This document shows positions 34,041 to 42,541 of a DNA stretch of 64,000 nt, one piece after another. A program made the position numbers and the translations under genes. Origin of the DNA: a virus; the IMG/VR virus record IMGVR_UViG_3300047554_000536, positions 1 through 64,000 of that record. One strand, 5' to 3'. The notes beneath the pieces were generated by a model. That model was not told the origin of the DNA. It was given only the letters and a program-made list of their open reading frames with translations, and did not search any database. The first letter of the stretch is position 1, and the number at the start of each line of letters is the position of its first letter.

Positions 34041-35785
34041 AAATCAGTGAAGCAATTAAGAACTATCTAGTTGCTAATAAGGTAGAAGTTGTATTCGGTA
34101 TAATTGGATCTGCAAACTCACACATATACGATTCCTTAATCGATTGTGAGAGTATAAAGGTCGTTCCAACTCATCATGAGCAAGCTGCTGTAATGGCAAT
34201 GGGTGCTTATTATAGAGCTACCGGAAAGCTATCAGCTGCGTTAGTTACAGCTGGAGGAGGATCTTCTAATGCATTCACTGGAATACTATCCAATTGGGCT
34301 GACTCAATTCCAGGTATTATCATATCAGGACAGGAGCAATCCTACTACATTGATGAGTATTCTGATATGCGTATGTATGGTATTCAGGGATACGATTCTG
34401 TAAAAACCTATGCAGGGCATGTAAAGATGTCTGTGAGGTTAACAAAGGATAATGTCCATGACATCTTACCAAAAGCTTTTGCGGAGACTAAGCAGGGAAG
34501 ACCTGGACCAGTATACATCGAAGTTCCGTTCGATACACAGAGCCAATTGGTTGAAGATGTGGTAGTAGATACACCATCACAAGACTATGCTAATGTACGC
34601 TCAGAAGCGGAGTATATAGTGGAAAGGCTTAATCAAGCAAAACGTCCTTTGGTGTTAGGTGGACATGGTGTTAAGCTATCGGAAGCAGAGGATTTATTTA
34701 GATCCTTTGTGAGAACTCACAGCCTACCTACAGTGTTAAGCTGGTCAGCGGTAGACCTATTACCGACAAACGATCCACAGAACTTTGGTCGTCCAGGAGT
34801 ACAAGGTCAGAGAGCTGCTAATTTTATTGTACAAAATAGTGATTTGATTATAGTATTAGGAAGTCGATTATCTTTGTTGCAGACTGGCTACTCTAGGAAG
34901 GACTTTGCACCTGGTGCAGAGATCATTCATGTGGATATTGATCCAAAAGAGACTAGAAAGTTTAATGGAGCTAACTTCAACATCGATGTTTACAACTTAC
35001 TGTATCAACTAAGAAAGATGCAGTTGAACATTAGTGTCAATGTTCCTGAGTGGGTATCCTATTGCAACACTATTAGGAATCGATATCCATTAGTGATGCC
35101 AGAGCATCTAGCAGACCCTACAAACTCATACACATTTATTGATCACCTATCCAATCAGTTACCAGATAACTACACAATCGTAACCGATATGGGAACAGCT
35201 TTACTGAGTGGCTTTTATGGTTTTAATATCAAAGAGAATCAAAAGATGTTCACCTCATTAGGTTTAGGTGAGATGGGGTACGGTCTTGCAGCAGCAGTTG
35301 GTGCTGGTTTTGGAGATAAGCCAGTTCTATGTTTGAATTGTGATGGTGGTATGATGATGAACCTACAAGAGCTTCAGACAATCAAAACACACAACCTTCC
35401 AGTTAAGATTGTCATCTTTAACAATGATGGTTATTTGATGATCAAGCATACACAAAAGATGTTATTCAAAGGTCGTAAGACTTGTGTAGATTCTAACACA
35501 GGAGTAACTCTTCCAGATTACGAAAAAGTTGCAAAAGCGTTTGATTTTCCGTATTATACAGAAGAGCAGATGGATAGTTTCCTAAGTGATCCAGGATGCG
35601 GTATTATGGAGGTGTTTATGCATCCAGAGCAAGAGTTTATTCCAAAGGTCAAAGGAATGGTACAACCGGATGGTTCTATTAAAGCAGGATTACTAGAGGA
35701 GATGTCACCATTACTACCATTGGAAAGTGTTGAGCAAGCCATGATTGTAGGAATTAACGAACGAAGTAAACAAGCAGTAAGATGA
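34034..35785 (+). CDS. acetolactate-synthase-like ThDP enzyme
   Basis: 583 aa. E near residue 49 (THHEQAAVMAMGAYY) is the proton-relay Glu, and NCDGGMMMN plus EL after it is the GDG-x-N diphosphate/Mg motif. These enzymes decarboxylate a 2-oxo acid and add the acyl anion to a carbonyl. In this sugar cluster the family member YerE, which adds an acetyl branch to a 4-keto sugar, is a closer model than acetolactate synthesis. No regulatory subunit gene is present. Confidence 0.83.
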   Translation: MVKISEAIKNYLVANKVEVVFGIIGSANSHIYDSLIDCESIKVVPTHHEQAAVMAMGAYYRATGKLSAALVTAGGGSSNAFTGILSNWADSIPGIIISGQEQSYYIDEYSDMRMYGIQGYDSVKTYAGHVKMSVRLTKDNVHDILPKAFAETKQGRPGPVYIEVPFDTQSQLVEDVVVDTPSQDYANVRSEAEYIVERLNQAKRPLVLGGHGVKLSEAEDLFRSFVRTHSLPTVLSWSAVDLLPTNDPQNFGRPGVQGQRAANFIVQNSDLIIVLGSRLSLLQTGYSRKDFAPGAEIIHVDIDPKETRKFNGANFNIDVYNLLYQLRKMQLNISVNVPEWVSYCNTIRNRYPLVMPEHLADPTNSYTFIDHLSNQLPDNYTIVTDMGTALLSGFYGFNIKENQKMFTSLGLGEMGYGLAAAVGAGFGDKPVLCLNCDGGMMMNLQELQTIKTHNLPVKIVIFNNDGYLMIKHTQKMLFKGRKTCVDSNTGVTLPDYEKVAKAFDFPYYTEEQMDSFLSDPGCGIMEVFMHPEQEFIPKVKGMVQPDGSIKAGLLEEMSPLLPLESVEQAMIVGINERSKQAVR

Positions 35786-36642
35786 AAATAAAAGTAGCCA
35801 TTCTAGGTACCGGAAACATTGGTACCGACTTATTACTAAAAGCCTTGCGATCAGACTTTATCGACGTGGTTGCGTTTGTAGGTCGTAGGTTGGATTCTGA
35901 TGGTATGGGTATAGCTAAATCAAAGGGTGTATTCATATCGGATCAGGGTATAGAGTATTTCAAAAGCAATCCTAACTGCTGTGATGTGGTTTACGATTGT
36001 ACTAGTGCAGCAGATGCTAGAGAGCATGCAAAGGTATTCAAAGAGCAGGGTATCAAAGTAGTTGATTTGACCCCAGCTAAGGTAGGTGATATGTGTGTAC
36101 CGGATGTGAATGCATCAATGATACTCACTGACGATAATGTGAATATGATTACTTGTGGTGGTCAGGCTTCAATGCCAATGCTACATCTAATAGCTAAGCG
36201 TTGTACTGGATTGGAGTATGTAGAGATTGTATCACAGATCGCATCAAAGAGTGCTGGAATGGCTACGAGAATTAATGTAGACAACTACATTAAGACTACA
36301 CGTAAAGCAATTACAAAATTCACAGGGTGTAAGAATACAAAAGTGATTCTCAATCTTAATCCAGCCGAGCCTTGTGTAGATATGCAAACCACCATATTCA
36401 TCAAGACTAAGGACCTCAACTCCACTGGATTGGTAGAAGAGATTGCTGAGAAGATCGAAGAATTAAAGACCTATATACCACACTACGAATTAGTACTTCC
36501 ACCTACCAAAAATGAGAGCGGAGTAATAGTACTCAGTATCAAGGTTAAGGGAGCAGGCGACTATCTCCCAGAGTATGCAGGAAATTTAGATATCATTAAC
36601 TGTGCTGCCATCAAGGTTACACAAAAACTAGCAGAAGCATGA
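35782..36642 (+). CDS. mhpF: acylating acetaldehyde dehydrogenase (MhpF/DmpF type)
   Basis: Interconverts acetaldehyde and acetyl-CoA. ILGTGNIGTDLL is the NAD site, C125 in NMITCGGQASMP the catalytic cysteine, and SKSAGMATRINVDNYIKTT the family signature. 286 aa, near the usual 300-310. 4-bp overlaps tie it to the ThDP enzyme and the aldolase. Confidence 0.92.
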   Translation: MKIKVAILGTGNIGTDLLLKALRSDFIDVVAFVGRRLDSDGMGIAKSKGVFISDQGIEYFKSNPNCCDVVYDCTSAADAREHAKVFKEQGIKVVDLTPAKVGDMCVPDVNASMILTDDNVNMITCGGQASMPMLHLIAKRCTGLEYVEIVSQIASKSAGMATRINVDNYIKTTRKAITKFTGCKNTKVILNLNPAEPCVDMQTTIFIKTKDLNSTGLVEEIAEKIEELKTYIPHYELVLPPTKNESGVIVLSIKVKGAGDYLPEYAGNLDIINCAAIKVTQKLAEA

Positions 36643-37637
36643 AAAACATTATCATAACTGATTCAAGTCTACGCGATGGGAATCACAGCGTAAAACATAC
36701 AATAAGTCTGGATAGTATTGAGAGGTACTGTCAATTTGCAGATCAGGCAGGAATACCAATTGTAGAGGTAGGACATGGTAATGGATTAGCAGCTTCCTCC
36801 TTATTGATTGGAAAGTCTCCAAGCACAGATAAGGAGATGCTTACTACGGCTAGGAAGTATCTGAAGAATTCTAAACTAGGTATCCATACTATTCCAGGAC
36901 TATCGACAATTGATGATGCTATGGCTGCTGCAGATTATGGTGTGGATGTGTTCCGCGTAGCCACTCACTGTACTGAAGCAACTCTTTCTAAATCTCACAT
37001 CGAGTATCTAGCAAAAGCAGGTAAAGAGGTTTATGGAGTATTAATGATGAGTGCACTGATCTCTGAAGGAGAGCTTGTAGAGCAAGCTAAGATCATGGAG
37101 GATTATGGTGCACAAGCGATTATCATTATGGATTCAACCGGTACATATCTTCCTAGTGACGTACAACGTAGAGTAGCGTTTCTTAAAGCCTTTACCAACG
37201 TTAAAATTGGATTCCATGCTCACAACAACTTAGGATGTGCAGTAGCTAATTCGTTAGCTGCAGTTGAGGAGGGTGCAGATATGATTGATGCATGTATAAG
37301 AGGTTTTGGAGCAGGAGCAGGCAACGCACCACTAGAATTAATACTACCAGTATTTGAAAAGAGTGGTTATGCAACTGGTATTAGTTTTGAAGAAGTGATT
37401 AAGGAAGCTGATCGAGTAATGGATTACCTAGTACCTGAGGCACCAATCACAACACCAATCAATGTATTAACTGGTTTAACCAAGCTGTTCTCAGGATTCG
37501 AGAAGCCAATCATTAAAGCTTCGAAGCTATATGGTGTAGAATACTCTTCTCTTATCTTTGAATTAGGTAACAGAAAGTTAGTTGCTGGTCAGGAAGATTT
37601 GATTCTAGAAGTTGCACAAAAGCTAAAGAATAAATGA
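36639..37637 (+). CDS. mhpE: 4-hydroxy-2-oxovalerate aldolase (MhpE/DmpG type)
   Basis: TIM-barrel class II aldolase joining or splitting pyruvate and acetaldehyde. ITDSSLRDGNH gives the R-D-G and metal Asp, VEVGHGNGLAASS the substrate loop (GHGDGL in most), and GFHAHNNLGCAVANS the metal histidines. 332 aa. In catabolic systems it forms a channelling complex with the dehydrogenase encoded just before it. Confidence 0.92.
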   Translation: MKNIIITDSSLRDGNHSVKHTISLDSIERYCQFADQAGIPIVEVGHGNGLAASSLLIGKSPSTDKEMLTTARKYLKNSKLGIHTIPGLSTIDDAMAAADYGVDVFRVATHCTEATLSKSHIEYLAKAGKEVYGVLMMSALISEGELVEQAKIMEDYGAQAIIIMDSTGTYLPSDVQRRVAFLKAFTNVKIGFHAHNNLGCAVANSLAAVEEGADMIDACIRGFGAGAGNAPLELILPVFEKSGYATGISFEEVIKEADRVMDYLVPEAPITTPINVLTGLTKLFSGFEKPIIKASKLYGVEYSSLIFELGNRKLVAGQEDLILEVAQKLKNK

Positions 37638-38401
37638 AAATCCTAATCACTGGAGGTAATGGGTATATCGGAAAAAGCATATATTCCGCTTTATATGGTA
37701 AATATGATATAACAGTGGTCACTAAGCAAGATTTCGATCTTGCAGACTACGTAGCCACTTCTGAGTTCTTTAAAGGAAAGTACTTTGATGTAGTAATTCA
37801 TACAGCTGTATCAGGAGGGCATAGGTTGTTAGTCGATAGTGGTGGAACAATCCGCAACAACATTAATATGTTTTGGAATCTTGTCGACAATCAAGAACAC
37901 TTTGGTAGATTCATTACATTTGGATCAGGAGCTGAGATATACGATTCAAGACAGCCATATGGTTTGAGTAAAAGAGTTATAGCAGATGCGATGGAGGGAA
38001 GAGATGAGTACTACAATCTAAGAATCTATGCAGTGTTTGATGAAAACGAATTGGATACAAGGTTCATTAAGAGTAACATTGTTAGGTACATCGATGGTGA
38101 GGATATGGTGATACACCAGGATAAGTACATGGACTTCTTTTATATGGAGGATCTAGTGTCGCTAGTGGATTACTACATCACCGCAAAAGATCCAGTTCAG
38201 ACTGTGGATTGTTGCTACCTACAGAAGTATAAGCTAAGCGATATAGCTAGAATGATCAACGGATTGAACAAGTATAGGATTGGAGTCATGGTAGATGAGG
38301 AAGGATTGGGACCAGATTATACCGGCAACTATGTTGGTCTGCCAATTAAACTGATAGGATTAGAGCAAGGAATTAGAAACACGTATAGCAAATTAAAATG
38401 A
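37634..38401 (+). CDS. SDR-family nucleotide-sugar reductase/epimerase
   Basis: 255 aa. ILITGGNGYIGKSIY is the NAD(P) site and QPYGLSKRVI supplies Y-x3-K. Size and position suggest a reductase acting on the product of the ThDP enzyme, by analogy with YerF after YerE; that is inference. 4-bp overlap on each side. Confidence 0.72.
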   Translation: MKILITGGNGYIGKSIYSALYGKYDITVVTKQDFDLADYVATSEFFKGKYFDVVIHTAVSGGHRLLVDSGGTIRNNINMFWNLVDNQEHFGRFITFGSGAEIYDSRQPYGLSKRVIADAMEGRDEYYNLRIYAVFDENELDTRFIKSNIVRYIDGEDMVIHQDKYMDFFYMEDLVSLVDYYITAKDPVQTVDCCYLQKYKLSDIARMINGLNKYRIGVMVDEEGLGPDYTGNYVGLPIKLIGLEQGIRNTYSKLK

Positions 38402-39702
38402 TAAGACCAATTACATTCTGTATTAATACAGCTAACAATGAGAGAGACTATGTCCTATTACTACTCAAGTCTCTGAAGGATCACACCCAAATAGATATGC
38501 ATGAGGTATTGGTGTTTGTCGATACAGATAACCAAAACACATACGAGGCACTACTTGATATGAAGAAGGAGATTGCAAACCTTCGCGTATGCAAAAACCC
38601 AAATCCACATCCAGTATGGTGTCAACGCAACATCTCAATCTTATTCGATCAAGCAAAGAATGACTTGATTTGTTACTTACAATCTGACATGGTTGTTGGT
38701 TTAGAGTTTGATAAGCACATCTGCGAAAACATGCAATCTGAGAATACTGTATTATGTTGTGCTAGAATAGAACCACCACTACATCCTGAGTCTCCGGAGA
38801 AGATTACTAAGAGCTTTGGATCATCTCCAGAAGATTTCTTATATGAGGAGTTTAATACCTTCGTAGCTGACTTACAGAAAGAGAATAGACCTAATATGTG
38901 GGGACACTTTGCTCCGTTTGTTGTTTACAAGTCAACTTGGATCAATAAGCTTGGTGGGTTTGATACTCAGTTTAGATCCTCACGCGAAGACTCTGATTTG
39001 ATTATTCGAATGGGATTGTGTGGGTTAGATTTAGTGCAGTCATGGAACGCTTGCGTATATCACTTCACTTGCGTATCAAGTCGTGGTAAGGATTGGTTCA
39101 CTGATCAGAAAGCAGCACAGATCAAGAACGAGTTGCAGAGTCAAGCGGATATCCAAGAGCTAAAGAGGTTTATTCGAAAGTGGGGCTTCTTTGGACATCA
39201 TGGTAAGCCAATCTACGATGTGACCTTTGAGATTGAATTAGATCGCTATGCAGATATAGGTTTACTGAAATTCTTAGAACCTTACTGCCAGCATCTAGTG
39301 CTATCTGACAAAGCTGTAGTTGATAGATTAGTATCGGATATTTCGTTCGAAGCTAGCTACTACAACAACTTACGATGGGGGTACACATACGACTACTGGC
39401 TAAAGAATGAGCATCTATTCAATCCAACAGACTTCTCCAAAAGAATAATTCACAGTACTGATAAGTTACCTGGTGATGTAATTGTTAGAATGAAGTACTC
39501 TGATTTAGTTGATCAGTGGAGCGATGATGTACGTCGTGTTATTGAAAGTATTAATGAGGTAGTTGATGCTAACGATTTAGGTGACTTTGAGTTTGGTCCA
39601 TTCAAGATTAGTATCATACGAAAGAACAATCTTATGCACAGCTACGAGCGAATCAACAACCTAGACCTAATAGTAAACGAGCAAGAATTTAACTTTATCT
39701 AA
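38398..39702 (+). CDS. glycosyltransferase family 2-like
   Basis: 434 aa. ITFCINTANNERDYVLLLLK start, LICYLQSDMVVG (the D-x-D region reads SDM) and SSREDSDLIIRMG match GT2. The C-terminal 180 residues are an extra, unrecognised domain. Last gene of the glycan cassette. Confidence 0.75.
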   Translation: MIRPITFCINTANNERDYVLLLLKSLKDHTQIDMHEVLVFVDTDNQNTYEALLDMKKEIANLRVCKNPNPHPVWCQRNISILFDQAKNDLICYLQSDMVVGLEFDKHICENMQSENTVLCCARIEPPLHPESPEKITKSFGSSPEDFLYEEFNTFVADLQKENRPNMWGHFAPFVVYKSTWINKLGGFDTQFRSSREDSDLIIRMGLCGLDLVQSWNACVYHFTCVSSRGKDWFTDQKAAQIKNELQSQADIQELKRFIRKWGFFGHHGKPIYDVTFEIELDRYADIGLLKFLEPYCQHLVLSDKAVVDRLVSDISFEASYYNNLRWGYTYDYWLKNEHLFNPTDFSKRIIHSTDKLPGDVIVRMKYSDLVDQWSDDVRRVIESINEVVDANDLGDFEFGPFKISIIRKNNLMHSYERINNLDLIVNEQEFNFI

Positions 39703-39947
39703 TGCAGTACTTCTTATTAATGCCAGGTGATACAGAGCAAGATGCTCTTAATGAAGCAAACCTACTAGGAGAGTCCTCGTTTGGAGTTTTCTGGGGAGGT
39801 CAAGCATTGAAGACCTTAATGTCAATCATCGATAGCAACCCAGAGCTCTTAGTTATTGCTAAGGTGAAGACTGATACAAACAAGTCTCTAACCTTAGAAC
39901 AATTCTTAACAGATATACAAAAATTACAAGTAAGATATTCAAGATGA
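39702..39947 (+). CDS. small phage protein, 81 aa
   Basis: Shares one base with the glycosyltransferase stop and overlaps the next gene by 4 bp. MQYFLLMPGDTEQDALNEAN and FGVFWGGQALKTL are recognisable as a short conserved phage protein; no function is known to me. Confidence 0.6.
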   Translation: MQYFLLMPGDTEQDALNEANLLGESSFGVFWGGQALKTLMSIIDSNPELLVIAKVKTDTNKSLTLEQFLTDIQKLQVRYSR

Positions 39948-40099
39948 AATACTACCACTATTACTCAAGAACCGATAGAGACAAGGAGCCAATTTTCAAA
40001 GTATTTGCTCTATCACGATACAAAGCAGCAACACACTTTGCTCAGGTCAAGCGTCTCAGTCTAAAACAATTTCTAGAACTCTATGTTGTCAGCAGGTAA
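39944..40099 (+). CDS. small phage protein, 51 aa
   Basis: ATG 39944 to TAA 40097-40099, ATGA-coupled to the gene before. Basic and Tyr-rich (KYYHYYSRTDRDKEP), ending KQFLELYVVSR. Probably paired in function with its partner. Confidence 0.6.
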   Translation: MKYYHYYSRTDRDKEPIFKVFALSRYKAATHFAQVKRLSLKQFLELYVVSR

Positions 40100-40100
40100 C

Positions 40101-40108
40101 TATTTATA
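40101..40108 (+). promoter_or_regulatory. TATTTATA motif
   Basis: Copy of the recurring motif, 14 nt before ATG 40123. Confidence 0.4.
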
Positions 40109-40122
40109 TAAAAGAAAGCGTT

Positions 40123-40605
40123 ATGAAGATAATAGTGCTGTCTGCAGGCAAGAAGAAGAAGACCTATGTGGTAGAGGTTCTCGATGGTACAAACACTATT
40201 CATAGTGAGACTGTCAAGAGTGTTCACGATCGAGATGAGTTAGTGTGGAAACTAGCTGACCTATACAACGTAGATGATATTGAGATAAAAGATATACAGC
40301 AGGAGATAGACACATTCAAGTACTCAGAGATTCCATCTATCCCGGTATTGGAGGAAGATGAAGCCGACGAGTTTTTTGAAAGCAATAGTGAGTATGTGTA
40401 CGATCGTATATTACAAGCAGTAGCTGAGGGAGTTGTGCAGAATACCGATTCTATTAGACTATTTGAACTCAATGGTACTGGTGTATATATAACGTCGAAG
40501 AGAGCTGATTGGAGGAATGGTGTACAGCAAGCTCAAGACTACTTTGTTACAGTAGAGCAATATGACAAATGTATTATAGCTAGGCAGTTACTGCTGAAAC
40601 TATAA
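40123..40605 (+). CDS. hypothetical protein, 160 aa
   Basis: Acidic middle (VLEEDEADEFFESNSEY), N-terminal beta strands. No motif recognised. Confidence 0.6.
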   Translation: MKIIVLSAGKKKKTYVVEVLDGTNTIHSETVKSVHDRDELVWKLADLYNVDDIEIKDIQQEIDTFKYSEIPSIPVLEEDEADEFFESNSEYVYDRILQAVAEGVVQNTDSIRLFELNGTGVYITSKRADWRNGVQQAQDYFVTVEQYDKCIIARQLLLKL

Positions 40606-40618
40606 AGCGAATAAGGTT

Positions 40619-41251
40619 ATGAGAAAAGCAAGAACAACAATCCTATTACAATCGCAGATTGAACAAGCGATGAAGGTAACTCGCAGCAACAAGTCAGCTG
40701 CAGAGTATCTTCGAGTAAGCTATGGACTATACAAGCGATTCGCAAAGCTATATAAGAATGCGGATGGCGTTAGCTTATTTGACGCTCACCTAAACCAATC
40801 GGGATTAGGTATATCAAAGACACACGTATCCAAAAAGAGATTCCAGCTAGATGATATTCTATTAGGAAAGTATCCGCAATATCCTAAGGATAAGTTGCTA
40901 CGTAGAATGATTATTAGTGGATACATTGAAGAGAAGTGTAATCACTGTGGGTACTGTACAAAGAGACCAACCGATCTCAAAACACCACTCATACTAAACC
41001 ACCTTAATGGCAATACAACAGACCACAATAGAGAGAACCTAGAGGTGCTGTGTTACAATTGCTACTTTGTGTTGGTTGGTGATATTAGTAGAAAGGACTT
41101 CAAGACAACATCTTATGATCGTCCAGAAGACTATCGTAACACATTAGATGAAATGATGACAAGTGAGGAGCATGCACAAGCTCTCAGCTCATTAGATTTA
41201 TTAACCGAGGAAGAGAAACAACAACTATTAAAAGGATTACACGACATATGA
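40619..41251 (+). CDS. HNH endonuclease-like protein with HTH
   Basis: 210 aa. Residues about 15-50 look like a helix-turn-helix (RSNKSAAEYLRVSYGLYKRF). CNHCGYC, then LILNHLNGNTTDHNRENL and LCYNCY give a zinc-stapled HNH core with H-x-N. The usual final His after NC (NCH) reads NCY. It may be a homing-type nuclease or a host-targeted enzyme. Confidence 0.72.
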   Translation: MRKARTTILLQSQIEQAMKVTRSNKSAAEYLRVSYGLYKRFAKLYKNADGVSLFDAHLNQSGLGISKTHVSKKRFQLDDILLGKYPQYPKDKLLRRMIISGYIEEKCNHCGYCTKRPTDLKTPLILNHLNGNTTDHNRENLEVLCYNCYFVLVGDISRKDFKTTSYDRPEDYRNTLDEMMTSEEHAQALSSLDLLTEEEKQQLLKGLHDI

Positions 41252-41679
41252 AAATAGGACAATGGATTGCAAAGCAAGAGCGTAAGTACTTGCCAAGCTT
41301 GAGGAGAAACAAACGATATAAATTTGCAAAGGCAGTTATACTAGCACCTTTATTAGTGCCACTGTATTACTTGCAAGTGGGTATAGTGAAGTTGAAATCT
41401 AAACGTATATCACAGTCAGCAATCTTTACAAAGATGCAACACATTGTGGATGGGTGGACAAACCTAATCATTGAGGATCCAGTAGCTGAAGAGATAGCAT
41501 TGAGTCGAGCTTCGATTTGTGCTGGATGTCCTTTTGCTGAGATGTCTACTGGATTGCATACAGTGGTGGTTGATAACAAGACAAAACAGATTCGAGGTAT
41601 GAAGTGTGGTAAATGTGGATGTCCACTTAGCGCAAAGGTGAGAAGTCTAAACGATCACTGCCCGGAAGGAAAATGGTAA
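41248..41679 (+). CDS. zinc-binding protein, 143 aa
   Basis: N-terminal amphipathic or membrane-skimming segment (FAKAVILAPLLVPLYYLQVG), then CAGCPFAEM, CGKCGCPL and CPEGKW, a split zinc ribbon seen in many phages. Function unknown. Confidence 0.65.
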   Translation: MKIGQWIAKQERKYLPSLRRNKRYKFAKAVILAPLLVPLYYLQVGIVKLKSKRISQSAIFTKMQHIVDGWTNLIIEDPVAEEIALSRASICAGCPFAEMSTGLHTVVVDNKTKQIRGMKCGKCGCPLSAKVRSLNDHCPEGKW

Positions 41680-41927
41680 GAAAGAAGTCTACTCAAGTGG
41701 CCTTAGTGGTTTATCACCATGAACTCAATCAACTAGAGCTTGTAGCAGAGGTGATTAAGTATTGTCTAGGTTATGAGGATACACAAGCATTCAACTGTGC
41801 TCACATGGTAGTTAATCGTGGTGAGTATGTGGTTAAGACTTTTAAAGTATCTGAGATTGAGAAGGCTAGAATGATAGTACAACTATTTATAGATCAGGAG
41901 GTTCCTGCTAAACTATTACCAATATGA
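41673..41927 (+). CDS. hypothetical protein, 84 aa
   Basis: Overlaps neighbours by 7 and 4 bp. Looks like a ferredoxin-like alpha/beta fold (TQVALVVYHHELNQLELVAEV). No motif. Confidence 0.6.
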   Translation: MVRKKSTQVALVVYHHELNQLELVAEVIKYCLGYEDTQAFNCAHMVVNRGEYVVKTFKVSEIEKARMIVQLFIDQEVPAKLLPI

Positions 41928-42514
41928 AAAAACTACTATTACTACTACTATTAATTCCAACACTGGTCTTTGGACAAAAACCTTTAAGAGACTCAGTCAA
42001 AGTCAAAACATCTATCTATGAGGTTATGTACAGCGAAAAGCTAGAAAGCCCATTGTGGGTTAAGTACACTGTACAATGCCCAACTGGTACCGCATCACGA
42101 TCTGGAATGGATTTCTATGTGTGTGACTCTATCAAGACATCTGACAATGCTGACTACGCTAACAATGTATACGATAAAGGTCACATGGCTCCGGCTGCTG
42201 ACTTCAATTGTACTACACCAATGCTACGTCAAACCTTTAGCTATCTAAACTGCGCACTGCAAGATCAATATTTAAACAGAGGTGTGTGGCGTATGCTGGA
42301 GATACAAGAGCGTGAGTGGGCAAAGGTAGAACCAGTATCGGTTAAGATTGTAGTTGTATTCGATAAGACATCAAAGAAGCTACCTACTGGAGCTACAATA
42401 CCAGCTGGATTCTATAAAATAATCACTTTGGAGAAGTCTAAGAAGACTTACAAGTACTACTTTCCAAATGTGAAACCAACCAAAGCAAAATTTTCTGACT
42501 ACCTTGTTGCATAA
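41924..42514 (+). CDS. secreted DNA/RNA non-specific endonuclease (NUC family)
   Basis: 196 aa with a signal peptide, MKKLLLLLLLIPTLVFGQ. D84-K-G-H87 in DKGHMAPAAD is the D-R-G-H-type beta-beta-alpha-metal active site; NCALQDQYLNRGVW supplies the metal Asn. Expected in the periplasm or outside, where it could degrade incoming or released DNA. Confidence 0.85.
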   Translation: MKKLLLLLLLIPTLVFGQKPLRDSVKVKTSIYEVMYSEKLESPLWVKYTVQCPTGTASRSGMDFYVCDSIKTSDNADYANNVYDKGHMAPAADFNCTTPMLRQTFSYLNCALQDQYLNRGVWRMLEIQEREWAKVEPVSVKIVVVFDKTSKKLPTGATIPAGFYKIITLEKSKKTYKYYFPNVKPTKAKFSDYLVA

Positions 42515-42537
42515 TCGAAGATAAGACCGTATCTTTA
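42507..42537 (+). promoter_or_regulatory. Bacteroidota-type promoter for uvsE
   Basis: TTG 42507-42509, 20 nt, TATCTTTA 42530-42537, four nt before the start. Confidence 0.65.
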
Positions 42538-42541
42538 CGGT

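Noticed and set aside
34034-35785. Genuine acetolactate synthase for branched-chain amino acids
   Set aside because: No regulatory subunit or other ilv gene; embedded between nucleotide-sugar genes and an aldolase pair.
35782-37637. Aromatic-compound (meta-cleavage) degradation genes
   Set aside because: The hydratase and ring-cleavage genes that normally accompany DmpG/DmpF are absent; the neighbours are sugar enzymes.
41884-41891. Seventh TATTTATA copy
   Set aside because: Inside a coding frame (LFIDQE codons), so it was not counted with the intergenic ones, although it is 32 nt before the NUC gene.
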